Source of the DNA: Chitinophagaceae bacterium
Lineage (GTDB): Bacteria; Bacteroidota; Bacteroidia; Chitinophagales; Chitinophagaceae
Direction of reading: 5' to 3'
Length of the DNA stretch: 12,666 nucleotides
Assembly: GCA_025362915.1 (NCBI GenBank)
Contig: JANYEU010000129.1
Coordinates: 1 to 12,666 of the forward strand
The translations under genes were made by a program, and so were the position numbers. Position 1 is the stretch's first letter; every line of letters starts with the position of its first letter. Positions 6,381 to 12,654 of this stretch are shown here, piece by piece. The notes under the pieces were generated by a model. The model did not search any database. It was given only the letters and a program-made list of their open reading frames with translations, and was not told where the DNA came from.

Positions 6381-6620
6381 TTATTTCTGATTATCCCGCC
6401 ATTCATATACCCATTTGCTCTGTATCATTTCAAGATGTCCTTCATTGCTTTGCTCTTTTGTGCCAACAAAGTTTGGTACTTCCAATATCCATTTCAACAA
6501 TTCAGTAAAACGTACCCTGTAAATTTTCCCTTCATTAAATTCATCGCCAAAGCGCTCGTATAATTTCATTGCAATGTCTTCGTGATCGCTCCAGTGTATC
6601 GGTGGTTCAAAATGAGTCAT
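6381..6620 (-). CDS. iscX: IscX-like Fe-S cluster assembly protein
   Basis: The 79-residue protein starting MTHFEPPIHW resembles IscX (YfhJ), a small acidic adaptor and regulator that binds the cysteine desulfurase IscS. The visible family features are IHWSDHEDIAMKLYERF (8-24), YRVRFTELLKWI (33-44) and the ending SNEGHLEMIQSKWVYEW (58-74). The open frame runs further upstream to 6716, but that extension overlaps the ferredoxin gene in another frame, and only the start at 6620 gives a family-length protein. This start lies 17 bases after the ferredoxin stop. The order fdx then iscX is the same as at the end of the E. coli isc operon, although no other isc genes are in the window. It is cytoplasmic. 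Confidence 0.87.
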   Translation of the reverse strand: MTHFEPPIHWSDHEDIAMKLYERFGDEFNEGKIYRVRFTELLKWILEVPNFVGTKEQSNEGHLEMIQSKWVYEWRDNQK

Positions 6621-6637
6621 GATAATATCTATTAGTT

Positions 6638-6973
6638 TTATTCGCCTAAGAATTGTGTTTGGTCGGGCAGTAAAATATCTATTGTACCCGTTCCATTCTG
6701 CAGAACACATTGACATCCTAATCGGCTATTGATTCTTGGGTTTACTGCACGATCTATAAAATCTTCTTCCCTATCAGAAAGTTCTTCTATATAATCATCT
6801 CCACTTTCTACATATAGATGACAGGTGCTACAAGCACATACGCCACCACAATTATGATGTAATTCTATTTTATTGTCTAGTAAGATCTCAAGTAAACTAT
6901 CTCCCGCCCCAATATTTGTAAGTGTTACAGACTCCACACCCTTTTGCTCAAACTTTATATTTATTGAATACAT
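6638..6973 (-). CDS. fdx: Adrenodoxin-type [2Fe-2S] ferredoxin
   Basis: This 111-residue ferredoxin belongs to the vertebrate-adrenodoxin/Isc-Fdx type. The cluster ligands follow the C-x5-C-x2-C...C pattern: C42, C48 and C51 in NCGGVCACSTC, and C87 in RLGCQC. Two further cysteines, C46 and C89, lie beside the ligands. The SDREEDFID stretch (66-74) is the acidic interaction helix typical of this class. With IscX directly downstream, it most likely supplies electrons for Fe-S cluster assembly in the cytoplasm. A perfect TACTTTTG -7 element at 7003-6996 precedes the start by 22 bases, so this should be the first gene of the minus-strand operon. The AGGAG before the start is too close to be a normal ribosome site. 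Confidence 0.93.
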   Translation of the reverse strand: MYSINIKFEQKGVESVTLTNIGAGDSLLEILLDNKIELHHNCGGVCACSTCHLYVESGDDYIEELSDREEDFIDRAVNPRINSRLGCQCVLQNGTGTIDILLPDQTQFLGE

Positions 6974-6995
6974 TCTCCTTTAAAAATTTCTGGCG

Positions 6996-7003
6996 CAAAA
7001 GTA
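6996..7003 (-). promoter_or_regulatory. Bacteroidota -7 promoter element for the fdx-iscX operon
   Basis: Read on the minus strand, TACTTTTG matches TAnnTTTG exactly and ends 22 bases before the ferredoxin ATG, giving a leader of roughly 15 bases. The -33 TTTG is not clearly present at the expected spacing. It would drive fdx and, by tight spacing, iscX, the prenyltransferase and maf. Confidence 0.5.
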
Positions 7004-7093
7004 TCTTAAAATCCATTCAAGTTGATTGAATTCATTTACCAAATTAGTAATAGCCTAAACGGATGTTAAAAAAATAATTTTTCTTAAAAATAA

Positions 7094-7126
7094 TTTGGCA
7101 GTTTGGATAAAAATAAAATATATTTG
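7094..7126 (+). promoter_or_regulatory. Bacteroidota promoter (-33 TTTG, -7 TATATTTG) for a small RNA
   Basis: TTTG at 7094-7097 and TATATTTG at 7119-7126 match both elements of the Bacteroidota consensus with a 21-base spacer. A second TTTG at 7102-7105 is too close to be the -33. Initiation is expected at about 7130-7133. No protein-coding gene follows on this strand, so the target is the structured RNA ending at the terminator near 7312. Confidence 0.7.
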
Positions 7127-7130
7127 CATC

Positions 7131-7312
7131 CTGTTATTTAAAGGGATACGCAGTAAACTAATTGTTTCTGCCCCGCAAATAAAATTAGATAACGGGTTAA
7201 AATAGTTTTTTAACATCACATTAATGCCAACCTAAAAAATTGGGCGTTCAACTCTTGGTTTTGGTTTTTATAGGATAACGGCCGCCGGTTTCTACTGGTG
7301 GCCTTCTTTTTT
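7131..7312 (+). ncRNA. Stand-alone structured small RNA, 6S RNA candidate
   Basis: About 182 bases lie between a good promoter and a strong intrinsic terminator, with no coding frame. The very first bases can pair with bases just before the terminator: 7131-7137 (CTGTTAT) with 7275-7281 (ATAACGG), seven pairs including one G-U. Inside are hairpins GCAG/AAAC...GTTT/CTGC (7150-7171, one bulge), CCCG/CGGG (7172-7175 with 7193-7196) and GTTAAAA/TTTTAAC (7196-7202 with 7208-7214). An alternative rod pairs GCCC (7170-7173) with GGGC (7243-7246). Size, closing stem and independent transcription fit 6S RNA, the regulator of RNA polymerase; Bacteroidota 6S RNAs (the Bacteroidales-1 and Flavo-1 motifs, from memory) are similarly arranged. 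I could not recognise a decisive conserved sequence, so the family call is tentative. The gene itself is well supported. Confidence 0.6.
7280..7312 (+). terminator. Rho-independent terminator of the small RNA
   Basis: A nine-pair stem GGCCGCCGG (7280-7288) with CTGGTGGCC (7295-7303), including two G-U pairs, closes a six-base loop and is followed by TTCTTTTTT (7304-7312). No matching T-tract exists on the minus strand, so it acts on plus-strand transcription and ends it 14 bases before the convergent DUF1543 stop. Confidence 0.85.
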
Positions 7313-7326
7313 GCATTACTTTTCCA

Positions 7327-7890
7327 TTAAAAGCTATCCAGTCTAAAATAACCAAGATTTATTTGATTAATTTCCCTTGAGTCGGTCTCTTTTATTACAA
7401 TTTGATACCTAGTGCTTATTTCTTTGGGTAAAATATCTGTTACCTCGTAAGCATCATCTACATCAATACCATATTTATCATCAATATGCGCAACTGCTCT
7501 TTCAAAACCTGTATGTTTATAGAAGATAGTTTGTTTTGCCTGCTTTGAGGCATCTAAAATATTCTTATCTACTGCAAGTAGCTTATAATGATACTCTTCA
7601 AATTCATTTCTTTTGTAACCTCCTAGATTGAGGAAATAAAGTTTCAAATCATTATTCTCTATATCTATAGCATCCTTTGGCAGAACCTCAATTTTATATC
7701 CATCCACCTGTGTCACTTCTCTCCATGCATCTATGTGCAACCGTCCTTTAGCTTCTGGCCAGAATTTAGTAATGTCTGGTATCAAGCTTTTTACAGAATC
7801 TCCAATGCCAAAGAAAATATCATGTTGTTCTGTATGCCTGTCTTTTACCCTGCAACCAAGTAAGACCATATATAATTTTAATTGCCCCAT
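7327..7890 (-). CDS. DUF1543 domain-containing protein
   Basis: This 187-residue soluble protein matches DUF1543, a family of unknown function. The N-terminal signature is MVLLGC (8-13), EQHDIFFGIGDS (21-32) and RLHIDAW (50-56). A second, similar block follows: LYFLNLGGYKRNEFEEYHYK (84-103) and VAHIDDKYGIDVDDAYEV (133-150). The two halves share the pattern LG-x-(E)-(E/Q)H(D/Y), HID and (V)D-x-Y, so the protein looks like an internal duplication of one domain. No catalytic motif can be assigned, and there is no signal peptide or membrane helix. The start at 7890 gives the family length. It faces away from the OmpH-like gene across a 117-base intergenic region and stands alone, 14 bases from the small-RNA terminator. 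Confidence 0.83.
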   Translation of the reverse strand: MGQLKLYMVLLGCRVKDRHTEQHDIFFGIGDSVKSLIPDITKFWPEAKGRLHIDAWREVTQVDGYKIEVLPKDAIDIENNDLKLYFLNLGGYKRNEFEEYHYKLLAVDKNILDASKQAKQTIFYKHTGFERAVAHIDDKYGIDVDDAYEVTDILPKEISTRYQIVIKETDSREINQINLGYFRLDSF

Positions 7891-8007
7891 TATTATTGAT
7901 TTAAAAAAGCTAAAACGACAGCGTCAGTATGCTAAATTAATGTTGAATTTTACAAAGAACCTTTCCAATAATTCTTTTCCTTTACTTTTAGCGAAAATTA
8001 GTCGTAC

Positions 8008-8598
8008 ATGAAAAATTTTACACCCGTTTTAAATATTATTTTGTGTATTGCCGTTGCAATACTTTTTTATCTGCATTTTGCTAACTGTAAAAAATGCACT
8101 CCTTCTGCAATCAGTAATAGTCCCGTTAAGTTTACTAACAGTTTTAAGATTGCCTATTTTGAAATGGATTCTCTCCAAAGTAATTTTGATTATTACAAAC
8201 AAATTGCCAAAGAGTTAGGTAATTCTGAACAACAAAAAAGGAGCGACCTTGCTTCTAAAAAAGATGCTTATGTAGCCAAGGTAAAAGAATATCAATCAAA
8301 AGGACAAAGTATGTCTCAGGCTGATATGGCAAAAGCGCAACAGGATATTGCCCAGAGGGAAAGGGATTATCAGCAAGATGAACAGGCTAAGTCGCAGGAA
8401 ATGCAAGAAGAGAGTTTTAAGAAAATACAGGACGTGAAAAAGAAGATTGAAGCGTATCTTAAAGAATACAACAAAGACAAAACCTACTCATTCATCATTT
8501 CCAACTCTTCAGATTTATTGTATTACAAGGACTCTGCTTACAATATTACCAACGACCTGATTAAAGGACTTAACGAACAGTATAAAAATAAAAAGTAA
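8008..8598 (+). CDS. OmpH/Skp-family periplasmic chaperone-like protein
   Basis: This 196-residue protein resembles Skp/OmpH, the trimeric periplasmic holdase for unfolded outer-membrane proteins. An N-terminal hydrophobic segment (7-25) acts as a signal anchor or signal peptide. The short IAYFEMDSL strand (48-56) opens the Skp domain. A long charged, Gln/Lys/Glu-rich region (about 60-155) should form the coiled-coil tentacles. The ending YSFIISNSSDLLYYKDSAYNI (160-180) is the family C-terminal strand-helix. Relatives in Bacteroidota are often somewhat longer than E. coli Skp, as here. Cysteines C27 and C30 follow the hydrophobic stretch, but no clear lipobox is present. A TACTTTTA element at 7983-7990 is one base off the -7 consensus. 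The gene converges on the toxin gene, leaving a 16-base gap. Confidence 0.85.
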   Translation: MKNFTPVLNIILCIAVAILFYLHFANCKKCTPSAISNSPVKFTNSFKIAYFEMDSLQSNFDYYKQIAKELGNSEQQKRSDLASKKDAYVAKVKEYQSKGQSMSQADMAKAQQDIAQRERDYQQDEQAKSQEMQEESFKKIQDVKKKIEAYLKEYNKDKTYSFIISNSSDLLYYKDSAYNITNDLIKGLNEQYKNKK

Positions 8599-8614
8599 CT
8601 TCTTCATTATTGGT

Positions 8615-8950
8615 TCATAAGTCTAATACTATTTTGATGTTCTGCCTGAGCTTAAGTTGCTGATCCTTGGTTAGTGTTCCGATTTTATTTAGTAGGCGGC
8701 GATTATCTATTGCCCGCAATTGATCTACCAAAATATCACTTGGTATTTCTGTTTCCTTATTTGTAAGATGAGCCCTCAAGATATCTATTTCCAGTTTTAC
8801 ATTAGTACTAATGGGACAAATAATCGTGCTTGTATGCCCTTCATTCAGTAGGTTTGTTTGTATTACAACAACTGGTCTTGTTTTTCCCGCTTCCGTACCT
8901 TTTGCAGGACTTAGGTTTGCCATGTAAATATCATATTGCCTAATTTTCAT
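8615..8950 (-). CDS. MazF/PemK-family mRNA interferase toxin
   Basis: This 111-residue protein matches MazF-type ribosome-independent endoribonucleases. Visible motifs are YDIYMANLSPAKGTEAGKTR (6-25) followed by PVVVIQ (26-31) at the start of the SH3-like barrel, TIICPIST (42-49), and the dimer/C-terminal VDQLRAIDNRRL (75-86). The catalytic pair of Bacillus MazF, R25 and T48, corresponds to R25 and S48 or T49 here, so the active site appears intact. Its start overlaps the upstream antitoxin end by 11 bases (8940-8950), the usual coupling in toxin-antitoxin operons. The target sequence cannot be read from the protein. The frame is complete. Confidence 0.92.
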   Translation of the reverse strand: MKIRQYDIYMANLSPAKGTEAGKTRPVVVIQTNLLNEGHTSTIICPISTNVKLEIDILRAHLTNKETEIPSDILVDQLRAIDNRRLLNKIGTLTKDQQLKLRQNIKIVLDL

Positions 8951-9170
8951 CTTGCAACAATTCCATTTCCATTAATATTTCCATTGAATCAATAGCAGAA
9001 AGTTTAGACTCTTCCCGTAGCTTATTTTTCAATATCTTACGCTTGTTTAGTTGATTGTATATGCTGATTGCCTCGTTTATATACCTATTTCGGGGAAGCT
9101 TTAGCTGTTCTGTTATTTCCTCTGTTTCATGAAATATAGTTTCATCAAGCTTCAATGATAGTGTCTTCAT
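8940..9170 (-). CDS. Ribbon-helix-helix-like antitoxin of the MazF pair
   Basis: This 76-residue protein lies directly upstream of the toxin and overlaps it by 11 bases. Residues 2-10 (KTLSLKLDE) look like the β-strand of a ribbon-helix-helix DNA-binding dimer, and NRYINEAISIYNQLNKRK (28-45) like its second helix. The acidic C-terminus (MEILMEMELLQDEN, 63-76) would wrap and inhibit the toxin. It resembles short MazE/CopG-type antitoxins rather than classic AbrB-type MazE. It should repress its own operon, and two GTATATACTT copies just upstream are the likely operator. Identity as an antitoxin rests mainly on size, fold pattern and position. Confidence 0.85.
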   Translation of the reverse strand: MKTLSLKLDETIFHETEEITEQLKLPRNRYINEAISIYNQLNKRKILKNKLREESKLSAIDSMEILMEMELLQDEN

Positions 9171-9187
9171 AAATCTTTTTTGTAAAA

Positions 9188-9210
9188 GTATATACTTCTG
9201 GTATATACTT
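9188..9210. promoter_or_regulatory. Candidate operator: two GTATATACTT repeats upstream of the toxin-antitoxin operon
   Basis: GTATATACTT occurs at 9188-9197 and 9201-9210, 13 bases apart start to start. The core GTATATAC is a perfect palindrome. The pair lies 18 bases upstream of the antitoxin start and overlaps the likely promoter (minus-strand TACTTTTA, one base off the -7 consensus, at about 9192-9185). This placement suits autorepression by a ribbon-helix-helix dimer. Confidence 0.5.
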
Positions 9211-9364
9211 TCGCTTTTGTTTTACGTTAAGTGTTTAGTTTCATTGTCTTTGTTAGAATTAGATTTTCGTTTTTTTGTTCGATGTCTATCGTATTTCAAT
9301 CTAAACTATTACCTTCCAACCCGATACTTCCATTTAGTATGATGGGATTTTTAATAACATACTT

Positions 9365-10825
9365 ATGAGCAATACAACTTTTAAACCCACACTTGGTCTG
9401 GCAGATGCCACCATGATTGTTGCAGGAAGCATGATTGGCTCCGGAATATTCATAGTAAGTTCCTCTATTGCACGTGATGTTGGTAGTGCCGGTTGGCTTA
9501 TAGCCGTTTGGGTTATCACCGGTTTTATGACGCTCACCGCTGCCCTTAGCTATGGCGAACTGAGTGCCATGTTTCCAAAAGCGGGTGGACAATATGTTTA
9601 CCTGAAAGAAAGTTACAATCCCCTCGTTGGTTTTTTGTACGGCTGGAGTTTCTTTTCGGTTATCCAAACAGGTACCATCGCTGCCGTCGGTGTTGCCTTC
9701 TCCAAGTTTGCAGCCTACTTACTTCCTGCATTGAGCGAGGATAATAAACTCATTAAATTTTCTACAGGCGTAAACAGTTGCGGTTCTCCCACCTTCTTTT
9801 CCATCAGTGCGGCGCAAGTGGTGTCCATTGTTCTTATTGTATTTCTAACTTATACAAATACCAAGGGTGTAAAGGGCGGCAAGTGGATACAGAACATCTT
9901 TACTACCACCAAGCTTGTCTCTATTTTTGGATTGATTATAGCGGGCTTCGTTGTCTTCAAGCCAGAAGTTTGGCAGCATAACTGGGCTAATACCTGGTCT
10001 GCTACCAAAGCTACATTGATAGACAATTGCAATCCTTCCCTCGGTTTCAACGTTACTCCCATTGCGGGAGCGGCATTGATGGGCGGCATTGCTGCAGCCA
10101 TGGCTGGTTCTATTTTTAGTAGTGATGCCTGGAATAACGTAACTTTTATTGCCGGAGAAATAAAAAATCCACAACGGAATATAGGGCTTAGCCTTTTTCT
10201 GGGTACACTGATAGTAACCCTTATTTATGTAGCGGCAAACCTGATGTATATATCCGTTTTACCACTCGAAGTATTGGCGCACGTACCAAAAGATAGGGTT
10301 GCGGTAGCTGCATCCAATGCAATATTTGGAAACTTGGGAACCAAAATAATTGCCTTGATGATTATGGTTTCCACCTTCGGTTGTAATAACGGATTGATAT
10401 TGGCAGGCGCACGTGTTTATCATACAATGGCAAATGATGGTTTGTTCTTTAAAAAAGCAGGCACATTAAATAAGAATTCCGTTCCCCAATGGGCTTTGTG
10501 GGCGCAGTGCATTGTTGCCGCCTTACTTTGTTTGAGTGGTAAATATGGCGACCTCTTGGATATGATTTCTTTTGTAGTGGTGATCTTTTATGTACTCACC
10601 ATTGCCGGAATCTTCATCTTGAGAAAGAAAAGACCAGATGCCGAGCGTCCCTACAAAGCTTTTGGCTATCCCGTTTTGCCAGCCATGTATATAGTGATGG
10701 GCATTAGTTTTTGCGGGTTATTGATAGCTTACAAGCCAGAATTTACTTGGCCCGGGTTAATTATTACCCTCATAGGTATCCCATTATATTATATTGCGGT
10801 CGCAAATAATAAAACGAAAGCGTAA
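9365..10825 (+). CDS. APC-superfamily amino-acid permease
   Basis: This 486-residue inner-membrane transporter belongs to the amino acid-polyamine-organocation superfamily. The helix-1 substrate-binding motif GSMIGSGIF is at 21-29. PKAGGQYVYLKESYNPLVGF (71-90) is the conserved stretch spanning the end of helix 2 and helix 3 of LAT/SteT-like permeases. Around 12 hydrophobic helices are spread over the chain, and the cytoplasmic GEIKNPQRN loop (near 264-272) is typical of the family. The C-terminal KKRPDAERPYKAFGYP motif is also characteristic. The substrate is probably a neutral or bulky amino acid, by exchange or proton symport, but sequence does not settle it. Its stop is 2 bases before the heptose-kinase start, so the two are almost certainly cotranscribed. 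Confidence 0.9.
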   Translation: MSNTTFKPTLGLADATMIVAGSMIGSGIFIVSSSIARDVGSAGWLIAVWVITGFMTLTAALSYGELSAMFPKAGGQYVYLKESYNPLVGFLYGWSFFSVIQTGTIAAVGVAFSKFAAYLLPALSEDNKLIKFSTGVNSCGSPTFFSISAAQVVSIVLIVFLTYTNTKGVKGGKWIQNIFTTTKLVSIFGLIIAGFVVFKPEVWQHNWANTWSATKATLIDNCNPSLGFNVTPIAGAALMGGIAAAMAGSIFSSDAWNNVTFIAGEIKNPQRNIGLSLFLGTLIVTLIYVAANLMYISVLPLEVLAHVPKDRVAVAASNAIFGNLGTKIIALMIMVSTFGCNNGLILAGARVYHTMANDGLFFKKAGTLNKNSVPQWALWAQCIVAALLCLSGKYGDLLDMISFVVVIFYVLTIAGIFILRKKRPDAERPYKAFGYPVLPAMYIVMGISFCGLLIAYKPEFTWPGLIITLIGIPLYYIAVANNKTKA

Positions 10826-10827
10826 GC

Positions 10828-11811
10828 ATGTATTTTGAACAACTCTTCAAGGATTTTAGAAATATAAAGGTTGCTGTGGTAGGCGATGTTATGTTGGATA
10901 CCTATTTGTTTGGTAAGGTGGATCGCATTTCGCCCGAAGCACCGGTGCCTGTTGTGGCGGTGCAAAGGAAGGAACAACGTATTGGCGGTGCCGGAAATGT
11001 GGCACTAAATACAGTTGCCCTCAATGCCAAAACCTTTATAATCTCGGTTATTGGTGCCGATGATGATGGAAAACAATTGGCTTCCTTGTATGGCAGTCAA
11101 AACATCGATACCACATATCTTATCATTTCCAATAACAGGATTACCACCAATAAGATACGCATCTTGGGGGGCAATCAACAGATGATGCGTTTGGATACGG
11201 AAACAATAAAGGATATTTCTACCGAAGAAGAAGATTTATTGCTCGACCAGATAAGGCATTGTATTGCAACCGAAAATCCCGATGTACTCATATTTGAAGA
11301 TTACAACAAAGGTGTTCTTACTGCAAGGATAATCAGCGAGACCATTGCCTTATGCAAACAACATAACATTATTACCACCGTTGACCCCAAGCATAAAAAC
11401 TTCTTTGCCTTTAAAGGCGTGGATATCTTCAAACCCAACCTAAAGGAAGTAAAAGAAGGATTGAACATTTCTATCGATGAAATAAACATTACCACCCTCA
11501 ATGCCATTCATCTACAACTTCAGGAACAGTTGCAGCATAGCATTTCCCTCATAACATTATCCGAGAAAGGCGTATTCTTTCAATCGGATAGTCAGTCAGA
11601 AATAATACCTACACATATCCGTTCCATTGCCGATGTAAGTGGTGCGGGCGATACGGTTATTGCCGTTGCCTCCTTAGTATATGCCACTACGAGAGATATG
11701 AAACTGGCTGCCGATATGGCCAACATTGCCGGCGGATTGGTATGCGAAGAAGTGGGAACGGTGGCTATTAACCAGCAAAAACTGTTGAAAGAGTGCGATC
11801 TTTTGTTGTAA
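10828..11811 (+). CDS. rfaE1: D-glycero-beta-D-manno-heptose-7-phosphate kinase (RfaE1/HldA)
   Basis: This 327-residue PfkB/ribokinase-family enzyme phosphorylates heptose 7-phosphate at C1, a step toward ADP-heptose for the lipopolysaccharide inner core. Family motifs are VVGDVMLDTYLFGKVDRIS (17-35) with SPEAPVPVV (35-43), the glycine-rich IGGAGNVALN (52-61), FEDYNKGVLT (156-165) and the anion-hole/catalytic DVSGAGDT (269-276) with base D275. It contains only the kinase half of E. coli HldE; the cytidylyl/adenylyltransferase half (HldC/RfaE2) is not fused and is not in this window. In organisms with split enzymes the partner is encoded elsewhere. Why it should share a transcript with an amino-acid permease is unclear. 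Cytoplasmic. Confidence 0.93.
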   Translation: MYFEQLFKDFRNIKVAVVGDVMLDTYLFGKVDRISPEAPVPVVAVQRKEQRIGGAGNVALNTVALNAKTFIISVIGADDDGKQLASLYGSQNIDTTYLIISNNRITTNKIRILGGNQQMMRLDTETIKDISTEEEDLLLDQIRHCIATENPDVLIFEDYNKGVLTARIISETIALCKQHNIITTVDPKHKNFFAFKGVDIFKPNLKEVKEGLNISIDEINITTLNAIHLQLQEQLQHSISLITLSEKGVFFQSDSQSEIIPTHIRSIADVSGAGDTVIAVASLVYATTRDMKLAADMANIAGGLVCEEVGTVAINQQKLLKECDLLL

Positions 11812-11837
11812 TAAGCAACCAAAACAATTAATAACTG

Positions 11838-11892
11838 CTCCTCATTCGCTTTCATCTTCGTGCCTCGCAAAGACGGGGATATTATGGAGGAG
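11838..11892. repeat. Dispersed-repeat copy in the rfaE1 downstream region
   Basis: Arms CTCCTC (11838-11843) and GAGGAG (11887-11892) flank a centre containing GCCTCGCAAAGACG. This centre matches GCCTTACAATGACG in the IS-adjacent stretch (330-343) at all but three positions, so a related dispersed element occurs at both ends of the window. It fills the gap between the two convergent genes. No T-tract marks it as a terminator. Confidence 0.5.
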
Positions 11893-11940
11893 ACTGGAAA
11901 GATGAACACGCTATTTTCAGTGAGAAGTTCTATAAATTCT

Positions 11941-12654
11941 TCATTTCTTACGTTTTCTAGCAAGAGCAGGATTACTTACAATGATAACATCCCCCATTAA
12001 TTCTAAAATGTTTTCTTTTAATTGGATTTTTAAGGGAGTCAAATTATTTTTATTAATTAAAATTTCCTGTGTTCTATATCCAATTGAAGCAATCATTAAA
12101 GTAAATTTTTTAGGTAGATTATTTGTATGTAATGAAAATCTACCATGTATATCTGTTGTTGTACAAAGCTTAAGATCTTTTATTTGTATTAAAACATTTT
12201 GTATTGGTACGTTAGAAGTATCCGTAACAACACCTTCCAACAACCTCTCACTAATTACTTTCCCCATTGTAGTAGGTTCTGTCTTAGGTACTGTATCACC
12301 TTTTATACTTTGGGTAATACTATTATTAAATAAATGTTGCTCCGTTACCTGTGCGGAAGATTTATTGCCCAATAAAAACAACGCAGACACCGATGCCAGC
12401 CAATACTTCCAGTTTTTTCGGGGTTGCAATTGTGTTTCTATCAGTGGGCGTTGCAGTTGTTCGGTATCAAACCTGCCACATATATGTCCTGCCTTTTTCG
12501 ATAGGAAAGCAAGCACTTCATTATCGGTCATCAAAATAAAATCCACCACTATTTTTTCGCAGGATGCACAAAATTTCCCTTGTGTGTCTGGTGTCATTTT
12601 ATTCCAGTCCTCATGGCAGGATTGGGGTATATAAAGATGTGTTTCATTTTTCAT
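11941..12654 (-). CDS. Membrane protein: N-terminal four-Cys domain, one TM helix, CarboxypepD_reg-like domain
   Basis: This 237-residue protein has three parts. Residues 1-75 form a conserved Bacteroidota N-terminal domain: PQSCHEDWNKMTPDTQGKFC (10-29), ASCEKIVVDF (30-39) and ICGRFDTEQLQRPL (58-71). Its cysteines C13, C29, C32 and C59 look like a metal or cluster site. A single hydrophobic helix lies at about 83-96. The rest should be periplasmic and contains a β-sandwich of the carboxypeptidase-regulatory (CarboxypepD_reg/CNA-B) type, LLEGVVTDTSNVPIQNVLIQ (138-157) through IASIGYRTQEILI (188-200). It has no TonB or enzyme domain. A role linking a cytoplasmic sensor-like domain to an envelope binding domain is inference; the function is unknown. 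The start is near the window edge, so upstream context cannot be seen. Confidence 0.8.
   Translation of the reverse strand: MKNETHLYIPQSCHEDWNKMTPDTQGKFCASCEKIVVDFILMTDNEVLAFLSKKAGHICGRFDTEQLQRPLIETQLQPRKNWKYWLASVSALFLLGNKSSAQVTEQHLFNNSITQSIKGDTVPKTEPTTMGKVISERLLEGVVTDTSNVPIQNVLIQIKDLKLCTTTDIHGRFSLHTNNLPKKFTLMIASIGYRTQEILINKNNLTPLKIQLKENILELMGDVIIVSNPALARKRKK

Noticed and set aside
6621..6716. 32-residue N-terminal extension of IscX
   Set aside because: It overlaps the ferredoxin gene in another frame and has no IscX-like sequence; the start at 6620 gives the family length.
11981..12634. 217-codon open frame on the plus strand opposite the four-Cys membrane protein
   Set aside because: It is almost fully antisense to a well-supported gene, has Cys- and Ser-rich low-quality composition, and matches no family I recognise.
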